From the NCBI RefSeq assembly GCF_900100165.1, contig NZ_FNEO01000008.1, forward strand, positions 62,001 to 126,000: 64,000 bases of DNA, read 5' to 3'. This stretch comes from Flavobacterium glycines (GTDB lineage: Bacteria; Bacteroidota; Bacteroidia; Flavobacteriales; Flavobacteriaceae). This document shows positions 17,610 to 26,719 of the stretch, piece by piece. How positions within the stretch are numbered: position 1 is the first letter of the stretch; each line of letters starts with the position of its first letter. The notes beneath the pieces were generated by a model that ran no database searches, was not told the origin of the DNA, and saw only the letters and a list, made by a program, of their open reading frames with translations. A program made the position numbers and the translations under genes.

Positions 17610-18734
17610 ATGAAATTAAGTCTTTACATAGTGATTATCAGTTGTTTTTTTGCTTGTTCTACTTTAGAAACTAAAAAGAAGAGCAAAGCAGAGGATACTA
17701 AAATTATTGGGTACGTGGCAGGTTATGAGGATTTTGATCCAGCCAAGGTTGATGCAACTAAATTAACTCATGTTAATTATGCTTTTGCAAATATTGTAAA
17801 TGGCAACGTTCAATTTGAATTAGCTACTGATGATGCTAAAATCAAAGCATTGATGGGACTTAAAAAGCAGAATCCTTCTTTGAAAGTTTTATTTTCAATC
17901 GGTGGATGGGTTTGGTCTGATCAGTTTTCTAATGTTGCTGCATATCAAAATTCGAGAGAACAATTTGCAAAAAGTGCGGTACTATTGATGAAAAAATACG
18001 GATTTGACGGAATTGATATTGATTGGGAATTTCCAGGACAAAGAGCAGAGGATAATGTGTTCAGACCTTCAGATAAAGAGAATTTTACGTTGTTACTTGC
18101 CGAATTACGTAAACAGTTAGAAATACAAACCACTTCAGATAAAGTTCATTATTTATTAAGTATTGCTTCGGGAGCTGACCAAAATTATTTAGATCATACC
18201 GATTTAAAAGCGGCTCAAAAATATTTGGATTACATTAATATCATGGGATATGATTTTTATAATGGGTGGATGTATCAAACCGGACATCATGCTAATTTAA
18301 ATGCTTCAAAATTTGAAAAATTTGGTGGAGATAATTTAACTAAAACAGTTGATGCCTATTTGAAGACAGGAATAACTGCCGATAAAATAGTTGTTGGGAT
18401 TCCTTTTTACGGAAGAAAATGGGCTAAAGTAAATCCTGAAAATAATGGTTTGTATCAATCGGCGCAAACAGGTGCTGAGATTATTGCCTATTGGAAAATT
18501 AAAGAAGAAATAGCTACCGGGAAATACAAACAGCTTTATGATGAATCAGCCAAGGCTTCTTATTTGTGGAATGAAAAAGAAGGCATTTTCATTTCTTATG
18601 AAACACCAAATGAGATTGAATTGAAAGCAAATTTTATTAAAACTAAAGGTTTAGGTGGAGCTATGTTCTGGGAATATAGTCTGGATAATAAGCAAGAATT
18701 GTTAAATACGCTTTTTGAAAGCATGAAAAAATAG
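17610..18734 (+). CDS. GH18 glycosidase lipoprotein (chitinase-like or endo-beta-N-acetylglucosaminidase)
   Basis: A 374-residue TIM-barrel enzyme of family GH18. The catalytic motif DxxDxDxE is intact in FDGIDIDWEFPG, and the second-strand motif SIGGWVWSDQFS is present. The signal peptide ends in CFFAC, predicting a lipoprotein. GH18 covers chitinases and the endo-acetylglucosaminidases that cut the chitobiose core of N-glycans. The neighbours (GH92, GH130, glycosylasparaginase) point to an N-glycan role, yet the sequence, with its long insertion EDNVFRPSDKENF and the WEYSLDN ending, looks like bacterial chitinases. I keep both options open. Confidence 0.88.
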   Translation: MKLSLYIVIISCFFACSTLETKKKSKAEDTKIIGYVAGYEDFDPAKVDATKLTHVNYAFANIVNGNVQFELATDDAKIKALMGLKKQNPSLKVLFSIGGWVWSDQFSNVAAYQNSREQFAKSAVLLMKKYGFDGIDIDWEFPGQRAEDNVFRPSDKENFTLLLAELRKQLEIQTTSDKVHYLLSIASGADQNYLDHTDLKAAQKYLDYINIMGYDFYNGWMYQTGHHANLNASKFEKFGGDNLTKTVDAYLKTGITADKIVVGIPFYGRKWAKVNPENNGLYQSAQTGAEIIAYWKIKEEIATGKYKQLYDESAKASYLWNEKEGIFISYETPNEIELKANFIKTKGLGGAMFWEYSLDNKQELLNTLFESMKK

Positions 18735-18763
18735 TTTTAATACTATTAAACAGAAAATCAATT

Positions 18764-19861
18764 ATGAAATATATTCAACTATTATTTTTAGGATTAATTA
18801 CCACGGCTTGTTCGAATAAAATAATCCAAAATTCAGAAGTGAAGCAAAAAGCAAAGGATTTTGAATTTGGAGTTTGGATTTCAGCCGATGCTAAACGTAG
18901 TGACGAATCTTATAGTGTTGAATTTAAAAAATACCACGAAGCGGGTATTGATGAGGTTTTAATCAACACGGGTACAAGTCCTGAGTTGTTAAAAAGATTA
19001 GTTCCATTGGCTAAGAAAGAAGGATTACGAGTTCATGCCTGGATTATGACTATGAACCGCCCAGGAGATAAAGTTGCTTTGCAACATCCGGATTGGTATA
19101 TGGTGAGCCGAAGCGGGAAATCCTGTTTTGATGATCGTCCGTATGTAGATTATTATCAGTGGTTGTCTCCAAGTCATCCCGAAGCTCGCCAACATATTTA
19201 TGATTTATTAGAAGGACTGGCTAAAGTAAAAGGAGTAGAAAGTGTCCACTTGGATTATATACGTTATCCTGATGTGTTTTTACCAATTGGTTTGTTACCA
19301 AAATACAATTTGGTTCAAAATACTGAATTACCTGATTATGATTTTGATTATTCAGATGCCAGTGTCAATGCTTTTATGAAGGAATTTGGTAGAGATCCAA
19401 GAAAAATGGAACATCCTGAAATTAATATGGAATGGAAGCAATTTCGCTTAAACCAAATAAGAAATGTAGTAAATCATGCTTATGAAATTGCCCATAAATA
19501 TGGAAAAACTCTAACAGCTGCTGTATTTCCTTATCCGGAAATGGCTGATCATATGGTGCGTCAGCGTTGGGATAAATGGGATATTGATGAGGTTTATCCA
19601 ATGATTTATCATAATTTTTATAATGAAGGAATTAATTGGGTAGGTTTTGCTACTAAACAAGGAGTGACTGATTTAAAAGGAAGAATCACAAAAGTTAATA
19701 CAGGAATTTATATTCCTGGAATTGAAAATGAAGCCGATTTAAGAAAAGCTATTTTGACAGCTAAAGAAAACGGCGCTAAAGGTGTAGCATTTTTTGATGG
19801 AAATGCCATATCTGATGCTTATTTGAAAGTAATCAAAACTACTAAAAAAAGTCTAAAATAA
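18764..19861 (+). CDS. Putative glycosidase lipoprotein, GHL10 (DUF187)-like TIM barrel
   Basis: A 365-residue lipoprotein (signal peptide ending ITTAC). The rest reads as a TIM barrel of the GHL10/COG1649 type: FEFGVWISADAKRS, EGLRVHAWIMTMNRPG, VESVHLDYIRYPD and DEVYPMIYHNFY are the recognisable strands. The HLDYIRYP motif is the hallmark of that group. No activity has been fixed for most of these proteins and I cannot assign one. It is translated between the GH18 gene (29 bp) and the glycosylasparaginase gene (39 bp), so a role on the same glycoprotein substrate is likely. Confidence 0.72.
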   Translation: MKYIQLLFLGLITTACSNKIIQNSEVKQKAKDFEFGVWISADAKRSDESYSVEFKKYHEAGIDEVLINTGTSPELLKRLVPLAKKEGLRVHAWIMTMNRPGDKVALQHPDWYMVSRSGKSCFDDRPYVDYYQWLSPSHPEARQHIYDLLEGLAKVKGVESVHLDYIRYPDVFLPIGLLPKYNLVQNTELPDYDFDYSDASVNAFMKEFGRDPRKMEHPEINMEWKQFRLNQIRNVVNHAYEIAHKYGKTLTAAVFPYPEMADHMVRQRWDKWDIDEVYPMIYHNFYNEGINWVGFATKQGVTDLKGRITKVNTGIYIPGIENEADLRKAILTAKENGAKGVAFFDGNAISDAYLKVIKTTKKSLK

Positions 19862-19900
19862 ATTGCAAACTAAATCTAATTACTAACTCAAACTAAGACT

Positions 19901-20914
19901 ATGTCAAACAGAAGAAATTTTATTAAAAAAACTACTTTAGGAACCATAGGCTTAGGTACTTTTATAGGAGTCAATGGAATGACTACGCAAGAGACTCCTT
20001 TAAAAAGTGCTTCAAAAAAAGTAAAAAAACCTGTTGTTATTTCTACTTGGAATCATGGTTTGCCAGCTAATGAGGAAACTTGGAAGCAAATTAAAACGGG
20101 AAAAAAAGCTTTAGATGCACTTGAAGCTGGCTTGAGAATTCCAGAGGCTGATCCTAAAGTACGAAGCGTTGGTTATGGAGGATATCCGGATCGTGAAGGA
20201 AAAGTAACTTTGGATGCCTGTATTATGGATCATAACAGTAATTGTGGTTCGGTATCTTTTTTAGAGGGTATTATGCATCCTATTTCGGTAGCTAAAAGAG
20301 TTTTAGAAAACACACCACATGTAATGTTGTCTGGATCTGGAGCGTTACAGTTTGCACTTTCTGAAGGATTTAAAGAGGAAAATTTATTAACTCCTGAAGC
20401 CGAGAAAGATTGGAAAAAATGGTTAGAAGAATCTAAATACAAACCTGTTATCAATTTTGAAAATCATGATACTATCAGTATGTTGATGGTAGATGAGGAT
20501 GGTAATCTCGCCGGAGGTTGTACGACCAGCGGAGCAGCCTGGAAAATGTATGGACGTGTCGGTGACTCCCCAATCATCGGTGCGGGACTTTTCCTGGATA
20601 ATGAAGTAGGAGCCGCAGCTGCAACCGGTTTAGGAGAAGCAGTAATTAGAACAGCCGGAAGCGCTATGGTGGTCGAATTAATGCGTCAGGGTAAATCTCC
20701 TTATGAAGCTTGTAAAGAAATCACGGAACGTATTTATGAAAAACATAAAAACCACCGTGATATGGAGTATTTACAGGTAGGTTTCATTGCTTTAAATAAT
20801 AAGGGAGAACATGGAGCTTACAGTTTGCGTTCCGGTTTCAATTACGCGATTTGTGATGACGAAAAAGGAAATCGAATGGAAGACGCAAAGTTTAAAATGA
20901 CTTGGGATAAGTAA
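19901..20914 (+). CDS. N4-(beta-N-acetylglucosaminyl)-L-asparaginase (glycosylasparaginase)
   Basis: A 337-residue Ntn-hydrolase that splits the GlcNAc-Asn bond left after N-glycan and protein digestion. The autocleavage site and nucleophile threonine are visible in NHDTISMLMVDEDG, and the substrate-binding stretch GRVGDSPIIGAGLFLDN and AAAATGLGE match human and Elizabethkingia enzymes closely. The N terminus (NRRNFIKKTTLGTIGLGTF) is a twin-arginine type signal, so the enzyme should be exported folded. It lies in the middle of the glycan block. The enzyme class needs a free alpha-amino and carboxyl group and an unfucosylated GlcNAc, so it should act after proteases and the GH29 fucosidase. 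Confidence 0.93.
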   Translation: MSNRRNFIKKTTLGTIGLGTFIGVNGMTTQETPLKSASKKVKKPVVISTWNHGLPANEETWKQIKTGKKALDALEAGLRIPEADPKVRSVGYGGYPDREGKVTLDACIMDHNSNCGSVSFLEGIMHPISVAKRVLENTPHVMLSGSGALQFALSEGFKEENLLTPEAEKDWKKWLEESKYKPVINFENHDTISMLMVDEDGNLAGGCTTSGAAWKMYGRVGDSPIIGAGLFLDNEVGAAAATGLGEAVIRTAGSAMVVELMRQGKSPYEACKEITERIYEKHKNHRDMEYLQVGFIALNNKGEHGAYSLRSGFNYAICDDEKGNRMEDAKFKMTWDK

Positions 20915-20983
20915 TTTTACAGTTTTTATAATCAATACAAAAGCCAAATAAAGAATATAGAAGCCTTTTAAAAAAAATAATTT

Positions 20984-23287
20984 ATGAGAATAATGAAAAC
21001 TACGATTGCCTTGTTTTTACTTCTGATTACTACTTCGGTTGTGGCACAGGAAGACATAGCTATTATACCTAAACCTGCTCAAACAGAAGTTAAACAAGGA
21101 AAGTTTCAATTTTCTTCAAAGACCAAATTCATTGTAAAAGGGGATGCACAAAAGGAAATAGCAGAGGCATTGATTGCTAAATTTCAACTTGCTGCCGGAT
21201 GGAAACCTCAAATTTCTAACAAGAAGCCTAAAAATAATTTCATCGAATTTAAGGTTGATAAAAACTTAAATAGAGAAGCTTACAAATTAGACGTTACTTC
21301 AAAAAGTATCGTCATAACGGCAAAGGAAAATGCCGGTTTTATTTATGCTTTGGAATCCATCCGACAATTATTACCTACCGCAATTGAAAGTAAAAAAACA
21401 GTTGCTAACGTAAATTGGTCTGTTCCTAATGTGACAATTATTGATGAACCTCGCTTTCAGTGGAGAGGTTTAATGTTGGATTTATCCCGTCATTTTTTCG
21501 ATAAATCATATATCGAAGCTACAATTGACCGTTTGGCAATGCTAAAAATGAATGTATTGCATTTGCATTTAGTAGACGATCAGGGATGGCGAATGGAGAT
21601 TAAAAAATATCCAAAATTAACCGAAGTTGGTGCTTGGCGTGTTAATCAGGAAAATTTAATATGGAATGCTAGATTAACGACAAATCCTGATGAAAAGGGA
21701 ACTTATGGCGGATCTTTAACTCAGGAAGAACTGAAAGAAATTGTAAAATATGCTCAAAAGAAAAATATCGAAATCATTCCTGAAATCGAAATGCCGGCAC
21801 ACGTAAGTAGCGCTATTGCTTCTTATCCTGAATTGGGTTGTTTTAATCAAAGAATTGGGGTTCCATCCGGTGGACTTTGGCCATTAACAGATATTTACTG
21901 TGCTGGTAAAGAAACGACTTTTGAATTTTTGCAAAATGTAATTGATGAAGTAATTGCTATTTTCCCTTCCAAATATATTCATATCGGTGGCGATGAAGCA
22001 ACTAAGACTAATTGGGAAAAATGTCCTCATTGTCAAAAAAGAATTAAGGAAGAACATTTGAAAGATGTCCATGAATTACAAAGTTATTTTGTAAAGCGTA
22101 TGGAAAAATACATCAATTCAAAGGGAAAAAGAGTTATAGGATGGGATGAGATTTTAGAAGGTGGTTTAGCTCCGGATGCTACAGTAATGAGTTGGAGAGG
22201 TACTAAGGGCGGAATTGAAGCTGCTGATCAAGGTCATGATGTAATTATGACACCTGAAAATCCTTGTTATTTTAATTTTTATCAAGGCCCACAAAACGAA
22301 GAACCTCTGGCCTTTAATGCTTACAATTTTTTAAATGAAGTCTATAAATTTGATCCTGTAGTTGACTCTATGTCACCAAAAGAAGCTGCACATGTTTTGG
22401 GTGGACAGGCTAATTTGTGGGCAGAATATCTGGCTACACCAAAGGATTCAGAATACATGATTTTTCCAAGGTTGGCTGCTTTATCCGAAACACTTTGGAG
22501 TCCAAAAGATAATCGTAGCTGGAATGATTTTACTTCACGATTATTCCCTTTATTAAAACGTTATGATTATTTAGGAATCAATTATTCAAAGAGTGCTTAT
22601 TTGGTAACTGCAACTTCAACAGCTGATTTAGCTAACAAATCAATAAAAATTGAATTAAAAAATGAGTTTCCTAATCCGGATATTCGTTATGTATTGGGAG
22701 ATAAAAGTATTGAAGTTGATGCAGTAAAATATATGAAACCAATTGAAATAAAGGAATCTACCGTTTTAAAAGCTTCTTTATTTCAGGATAATAAACCAGT
22801 TGGTAAAACATTTACTGATTCAATTGTTTTTCACAAAGCCTTTGCCAATAAGGTAAAATACAATACCCTTTACAATTCAAATTATAAAGGAGATGATTAC
22901 ACTCTTGCAAATGCTATCCGCGGAAGCAAAAATTTCCACGACGGACAATGGCAGGCTTGGTTAGTTGATGATATGGATGTGGTAATTGATCTGGAAACTA
23001 CAAAAACAATTAGTGAGGTTACTTTAGGTTCTTTAGAAAATCAAGGAGCGGGAATTTATTTTCCTACTGAGATCAAAGTATTTGTGTCTATAGATGGTGT
23101 TGATTATAAGGAAGTTGGAAAGCTAGTTCAACTATTTGCTATCAATTCTTATGTAGAATTAAAAGATTTTAAGATGAACTTTAAACCTACTGTAGCAAAA
23201 TTTGTAAAAGTAGTAGCTACTAATTTAAAAAAGAGTCCTAAAGGAGATAGTTCCTTTATGTTTTTTGATGAAATTGTAGTGAAGTAA
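20984..23287 (+). CDS. GH20 beta-N-acetylhexosaminidase with C-terminal F5/8-type domain
   Basis: A 767-residue exported exo-hexosaminidase that removes terminal GlcNAc or GalNAc. After the signal peptide (SVVAQ) comes the GH20b domain, then the catalytic barrel with FQWRGLMLDLSRHFFDK, HLHLVDDQGWRMEIK and the catalytic Asp-Glu pair in HIGGDEATKTNW. The last 150 residues (HDGQWQAWLVDDMDVVIDL, IYFPTEIKVFVSIDGVDY) form a discoidin-like F5/8 type C module. The start may be the ATG at 20984 or the one at 20993; both keep the signal peptide. It fits removal of antennal GlcNAc from complex N-glycans. Confidence 0.94.
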   Translation: MRIMKTTIALFLLLITTSVVAQEDIAIIPKPAQTEVKQGKFQFSSKTKFIVKGDAQKEIAEALIAKFQLAAGWKPQISNKKPKNNFIEFKVDKNLNREAYKLDVTSKSIVITAKENAGFIYALESIRQLLPTAIESKKTVANVNWSVPNVTIIDEPRFQWRGLMLDLSRHFFDKSYIEATIDRLAMLKMNVLHLHLVDDQGWRMEIKKYPKLTEVGAWRVNQENLIWNARLTTNPDEKGTYGGSLTQEELKEIVKYAQKKNIEIIPEIEMPAHVSSAIASYPELGCFNQRIGVPSGGLWPLTDIYCAGKETTFEFLQNVIDEVIAIFPSKYIHIGGDEATKTNWEKCPHCQKRIKEEHLKDVHELQSYFVKRMEKYINSKGKRVIGWDEILEGGLAPDATVMSWRGTKGGIEAADQGHDVIMTPENPCYFNFYQGPQNEEPLAFNAYNFLNEVYKFDPVVDSMSPKEAAHVLGGQANLWAEYLATPKDSEYMIFPRLAALSETLWSPKDNRSWNDFTSRLFPLLKRYDYLGINYSKSAYLVTATSTADLANKSIKIELKNEFPNPDIRYVLGDKSIEVDAVKYMKPIEIKESTVLKASLFQDNKPVGKTFTDSIVFHKAFANKVKYNTLYNSNYKGDDYTLANAIRGSKNFHDGQWQAWLVDDMDVVIDLETTKTISEVTLGSLENQGAGIYFPTEIKVFVSIDGVDYKEVGKLVQLFAINSYVELKDFKMNFKPTVAKFVKVVATNLKKSPKGDSSFMFFDEIVVK

Positions 23288-23330
23288 CTTTCAATTTTAG
23301 GTTTTATAAATGTATAATTTGGAACAAAGA

Positions 23331-25193
23331 ATGAACAAACTATTATTTAAACTCGGAATAGTATTAATTTGTTTGATGCCACTTTTTAATCAGGCGCAAA
23401 CAAAAGGATTTTCTATTGCTAATGGAGAATTCAAACAGGATGGAAAAATTGTTAAAATACATTCAGGAGAAATGCACTATGAGCGTATTCCAAAAGAATA
23501 TTGGAGACATAGATTGCAAATGCTTAAAGCCATGGGAATGAATACGGTGGCGACTTATGTATTTTGGAATTATCATGAAGTAGCTCCGGGAGAATGGGAT
23601 TTTAAAACAGGTAATAAAAATTTGGCCGAATTTATTCGTACAGCTAAAAGCGAAGGATTATATGTGATTTTGAGACCAGGACCTTATGCTTGTGGAGAAT
23701 GGGAATTTGGAGGTTATCCATGGTGGTTACAAAATAATCCTGATTTAGTAATTCGTACCAACAATAAAGCATTTTTAGAAGCTTGTAAAAGCTATCTGGA
23801 ACATTTGTCTGCCGAAGTAAAAGGACTTTTTTCTAATCAGGGAGGACCAATTATTATGGTTCAGGTCGAAAATGAATTTGGCTCTTATGTTTCTCAAAGA
23901 ACAGATATCAATGCTAACGATCATAAGGAATACAAAACGGCTATTTACAATATGTTGAAATCCACTGGTTTTCAGGAGCCTTTTTTTACTTCCGACGGAA
24001 CCTGGTTGTTTGAAGGTGGAGCTGTTGACGGAGTTTTGCCAACTGCTAATGGCGAGTCCAATATTGAAAATTTAAAGAAGCAGGTTGATAAATTTCATAA
24101 AGGACAAGGGCCTTATATGGTAGCGGAGTTTTATCCGGGATGGTTGGATCATTGGGCAGAACCATTTGTTAAAATAGCTGCTGAAGAAATTGCAAATCAA
24201 ACCAAAAAGTACCTGGAAGCCGGCGTATCTTTTAATTATTATATGGCTCATGGAGGGACTAATTTTGGATTTACTTCTGGTGCTAATTATAATGAAGAAA
24301 TGGATATTCAGCCTGATATTACAAGTTATGATTACGATGCACCTATTAGCGAAGCGGGTTGGACAACACCAAAGTTTTTAGCTATTCGTGATGTCATGCA
24401 AAAATTTTCTAAAACAAAATTACCAGCTATACCTGAGAAAATTCCAGTAACAAAATTTCCTAATCAGCTTGTAAAATCAAGTATGGATGTTTTAAGCTGG
24501 ATTAAAAAGGAAAAAGCAGTTGTAAACGATCAACCTTTAACTTTTGAGAAACTGGGGCAGGGTAATGGTTATGTTTTGTATCGAAAAAGATTCACACAAC
24601 CTATTTCTGGAACTTTGAAAATCCAGGGATTAAGAGACTTTGCTACAGTTTATGTAAACGGGGTTAAAGCAGGTGAGTTGAATAGAGTTTTCAAAAACTA
24701 CGAGTTGGTAGTTACCATTCCTTTTAATGGAATTTTAGAAATTTTGGTGGAAAACATGGGACGAATTAATTATGGAGCCGAAATTGTTCACAATACCAAA
24801 GGAATTATTTCTCCAGTATTAATTAATGAGTATGAAATTACCGGAGGTTGGGAAATGTATAAAATGCCAATGAGTGAAGTTCCAACAGTTAAAAATGAAA
24901 CAATAAAATCAGGGCGACCAGTTATATACGAATCCATTGTAAATATTGATAAACCGGCTGATACTTTTTTGGATATGTCAGATTGGGGCAAGGGAATAGT
25001 ATTTGTAAACGGACATAATTTAGGACGATATTGGAAAATAGGACCGCAACAAACATTGTATCTACCAGGTTGTTGGTTGAATAAAGGAGTAAATAGCATT
25101 GTAGTATTAGAACAACTAAATGAAAATGCACAAACCCAATTAACATTTACTGACCAACCAATACTTGAAACATTAAATACAGAGACTAAGTAA
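23331..25193 (+). CDS. GH35 beta-galactosidase
   Basis: A 620-residue exported GH35 enzyme that removes terminal beta-galactose. The start at 23331 (MNKLLFKLGIVLICLM) gives a clean signal peptide ending NQAQ; the frame is open from 23310. Diagnostic segments are IHSGEMHYERIPKEYWRHRL, ILRPGPYACGEWEFGGYPWW, the acid/base in IIMVQVENEFGSY and the nucleophile region MVAEFYPGWLDHWAE. C-terminal jelly-roll domains end with WGKGIVFVNGHNLGRYWKIG. It is embedded among N-glycan enzymes and would strip galactose from antennae, for example Lewis-a or LacNAc ends. Confidence 0.95.
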   Translation: MNKLLFKLGIVLICLMPLFNQAQTKGFSIANGEFKQDGKIVKIHSGEMHYERIPKEYWRHRLQMLKAMGMNTVATYVFWNYHEVAPGEWDFKTGNKNLAEFIRTAKSEGLYVILRPGPYACGEWEFGGYPWWLQNNPDLVIRTNNKAFLEACKSYLEHLSAEVKGLFSNQGGPIIMVQVENEFGSYVSQRTDINANDHKEYKTAIYNMLKSTGFQEPFFTSDGTWLFEGGAVDGVLPTANGESNIENLKKQVDKFHKGQGPYMVAEFYPGWLDHWAEPFVKIAAEEIANQTKKYLEAGVSFNYYMAHGGTNFGFTSGANYNEEMDIQPDITSYDYDAPISEAGWTTPKFLAIRDVMQKFSKTKLPAIPEKIPVTKFPNQLVKSSMDVLSWIKKEKAVVNDQPLTFEKLGQGNGYVLYRKRFTQPISGTLKIQGLRDFATVYVNGVKAGELNRVFKNYELVVTIPFNGILEILVENMGRINYGAEIVHNTKGIISPVLINEYEITGGWEMYKMPMSEVPTVKNETIKSGRPVIYESIVNIDKPADTFLDMSDWGKGIVFVNGHNLGRYWKIGPQQTLYLPGCWLNKGVNSIVVLEQLNENAQTQLTFTDQPILETLNTETK

Positions 25194-25223
25194 TAACAGA
25201 TTTAAGAATTAAAATACGAAAGA

Positions 25224-26708
25224 ATGAAAAAAAGCATAGCAATCATAGCATTATTGTTTTCAGTACAAATCTTTTCTCAAGCCATTTATGAAGATGAGCG
25301 TTATGTACCGGAAACCGATCCATTGGTATTGAAAAATTTAGAGGAATGGCAAGGTAAAAAGTTTGGATTGTTAATGCACTGGGGAACTTACAGCCAATGG
25401 GGAATCGTAGAATCATGGTCGATTTGTCCTGAAGATTATGGCTGGTGTGAACGTAAAAAAGGCAGCAATCCATCAAATTATAATGATTACATAAAAGATT
25501 ACGAAGGTTTAAGAAAAACTTTTAATCCCGTAAAATTTGACCCTGAAAGATGGGCAAAAGCTGCTAAATATGCCGGGATGAAATATATGGTTTTTACCAC
25601 AAAACATCATGACGGATTTAATATGTATGATACTAAATATTCTGATTATAAAATCACTAGTAAAGACGTTCCTTTTCATTCAAACCCTAAAGCTGACGTT
25701 TTGAAAGAAGTTTTCAATGCTTTCAGAACCGAAAAAATCTCAACAGGAGCGTACTTTTCAAAACCAGACTGGCATAGTGAATATTATTGGGATCCTTATT
25801 TTCCTCCTTTTGATAGAAATGTAAATTACGATCCTGCTTTATACCCTGAAAAATGGCAGAAATATGTCGATTTTACGCATAACCAAATTATGGAAATCTT
25901 GACTAACTATGGTAAAGTAGATATTTTATGGTTAGACGGAGGTTGGGTTCGTAAAAGAGATCAGGTAAACATCAAAGAAAACTATGCTGAAAAATTTACA
26001 GAAAACGAATCTAAAAACGGTTTCATTAAACACAGAGTAGTGGATCAGGATCCTAAAATGGACGAATTGGTGGCCAAAGCTCGTGTTAAACAACCAGGTT
26101 TAATTGTGGTAGACAGAGCTGTTCATGGTAAAAACCAAAATTATTTAACTCCAGAAGGACGTGTGCCTGCTAAAACATTGCCTTATCCTTGGGAATCTTG
26201 TATTCCTGCTGGCGGAGGATGGTCTTATACTCCAGATGCACAATATTTAACAGGACGTCAGGGGATTCATATGTTAGTTGATATTGTTGCAAAAGGTGGA
26301 AACTTATTATTAAACATTGCGCCAAGTCCTGAAGGAGAGTGGGATAAAGCAGCTTATGATTTGTTACAGGCTTATGGTGACTGGATGAAAGTAAACTGCA
26401 CAGCGATTTACAACACAAAACCTATTGAGCCTTACAAAGAAGAAAACATCTGTTTTACCCAAAATAAAGCAGGAAATGTATATGCTTTTTATTTAGCAAA
26501 AGACGGAGAAAATAAAATTCCGGCTGAAGTTACAGTAAAATCAATCAGTCCTAAAAAAGGAACTAAGATTACGCTTTTAGGTTCAAAAACGGCGCTAAAA
26601 TGGACTAAATTTGATAAAGGATTTAAAGTACTAATTCCTGAAAGTTTAAGAAACAATTTGCCTTGTAAAGAAGCTTGGACTTTAAAAATCGAAGCAATAA
26701 ACCGTTAA
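25224..26708 (+). CDS. GH29 alpha-L-fucosidase
   Basis: A 494-residue exported GH29 enzyme. The signal peptide ends FSVQIFSQA. GLLMHWGTYSQWGIVESWS, KYMVFTTKHHDGFNMYDTKY and the nucleophile strand VDILWLDGGW are intact, and a small beta-sandwich follows the barrel. Within the block it would remove antennal or core fucose. The choice among alpha-1,3, 1,4 and 1,6 linkages is not visible. It starts 30 bp after the GH35 gene and its stop is 11 bp before the next GH92 start. Confidence 0.94.
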   Translation: MKKSIAIIALLFSVQIFSQAIYEDERYVPETDPLVLKNLEEWQGKKFGLLMHWGTYSQWGIVESWSICPEDYGWCERKKGSNPSNYNDYIKDYEGLRKTFNPVKFDPERWAKAAKYAGMKYMVFTTKHHDGFNMYDTKYSDYKITSKDVPFHSNPKADVLKEVFNAFRTEKISTGAYFSKPDWHSEYYWDPYFPPFDRNVNYDPALYPEKWQKYVDFTHNQIMEILTNYGKVDILWLDGGWVRKRDQVNIKENYAEKFTENESKNGFIKHRVVDQDPKMDELVAKARVKQPGLIVVDRAVHGKNQNYLTPEGRVPAKTLPYPWESCIPAGGGWSYTPDAQYLTGRQGIHMLVDIVAKGGNLLLNIAPSPEGEWDKAAYDLLQAYGDWMKVNCTAIYNTKPIEPYKEENICFTQNKAGNVYAFYLAKDGENKIPAEVTVKSISPKKGTKITLLGSKTALKWTKFDKGFKVLIPESLRNNLPCKEAWTLKIEAINR

Positions 26709-26719
26709 GATTGAAACCT

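Noticed and set aside
17610..18734. A chitin utilisation locus based on GH18 and GH20
   Set aside because: GH92, GH130, GH29 and glycosylasparaginase have no role in chitin breakdown; N-glycan use explains all genes better.
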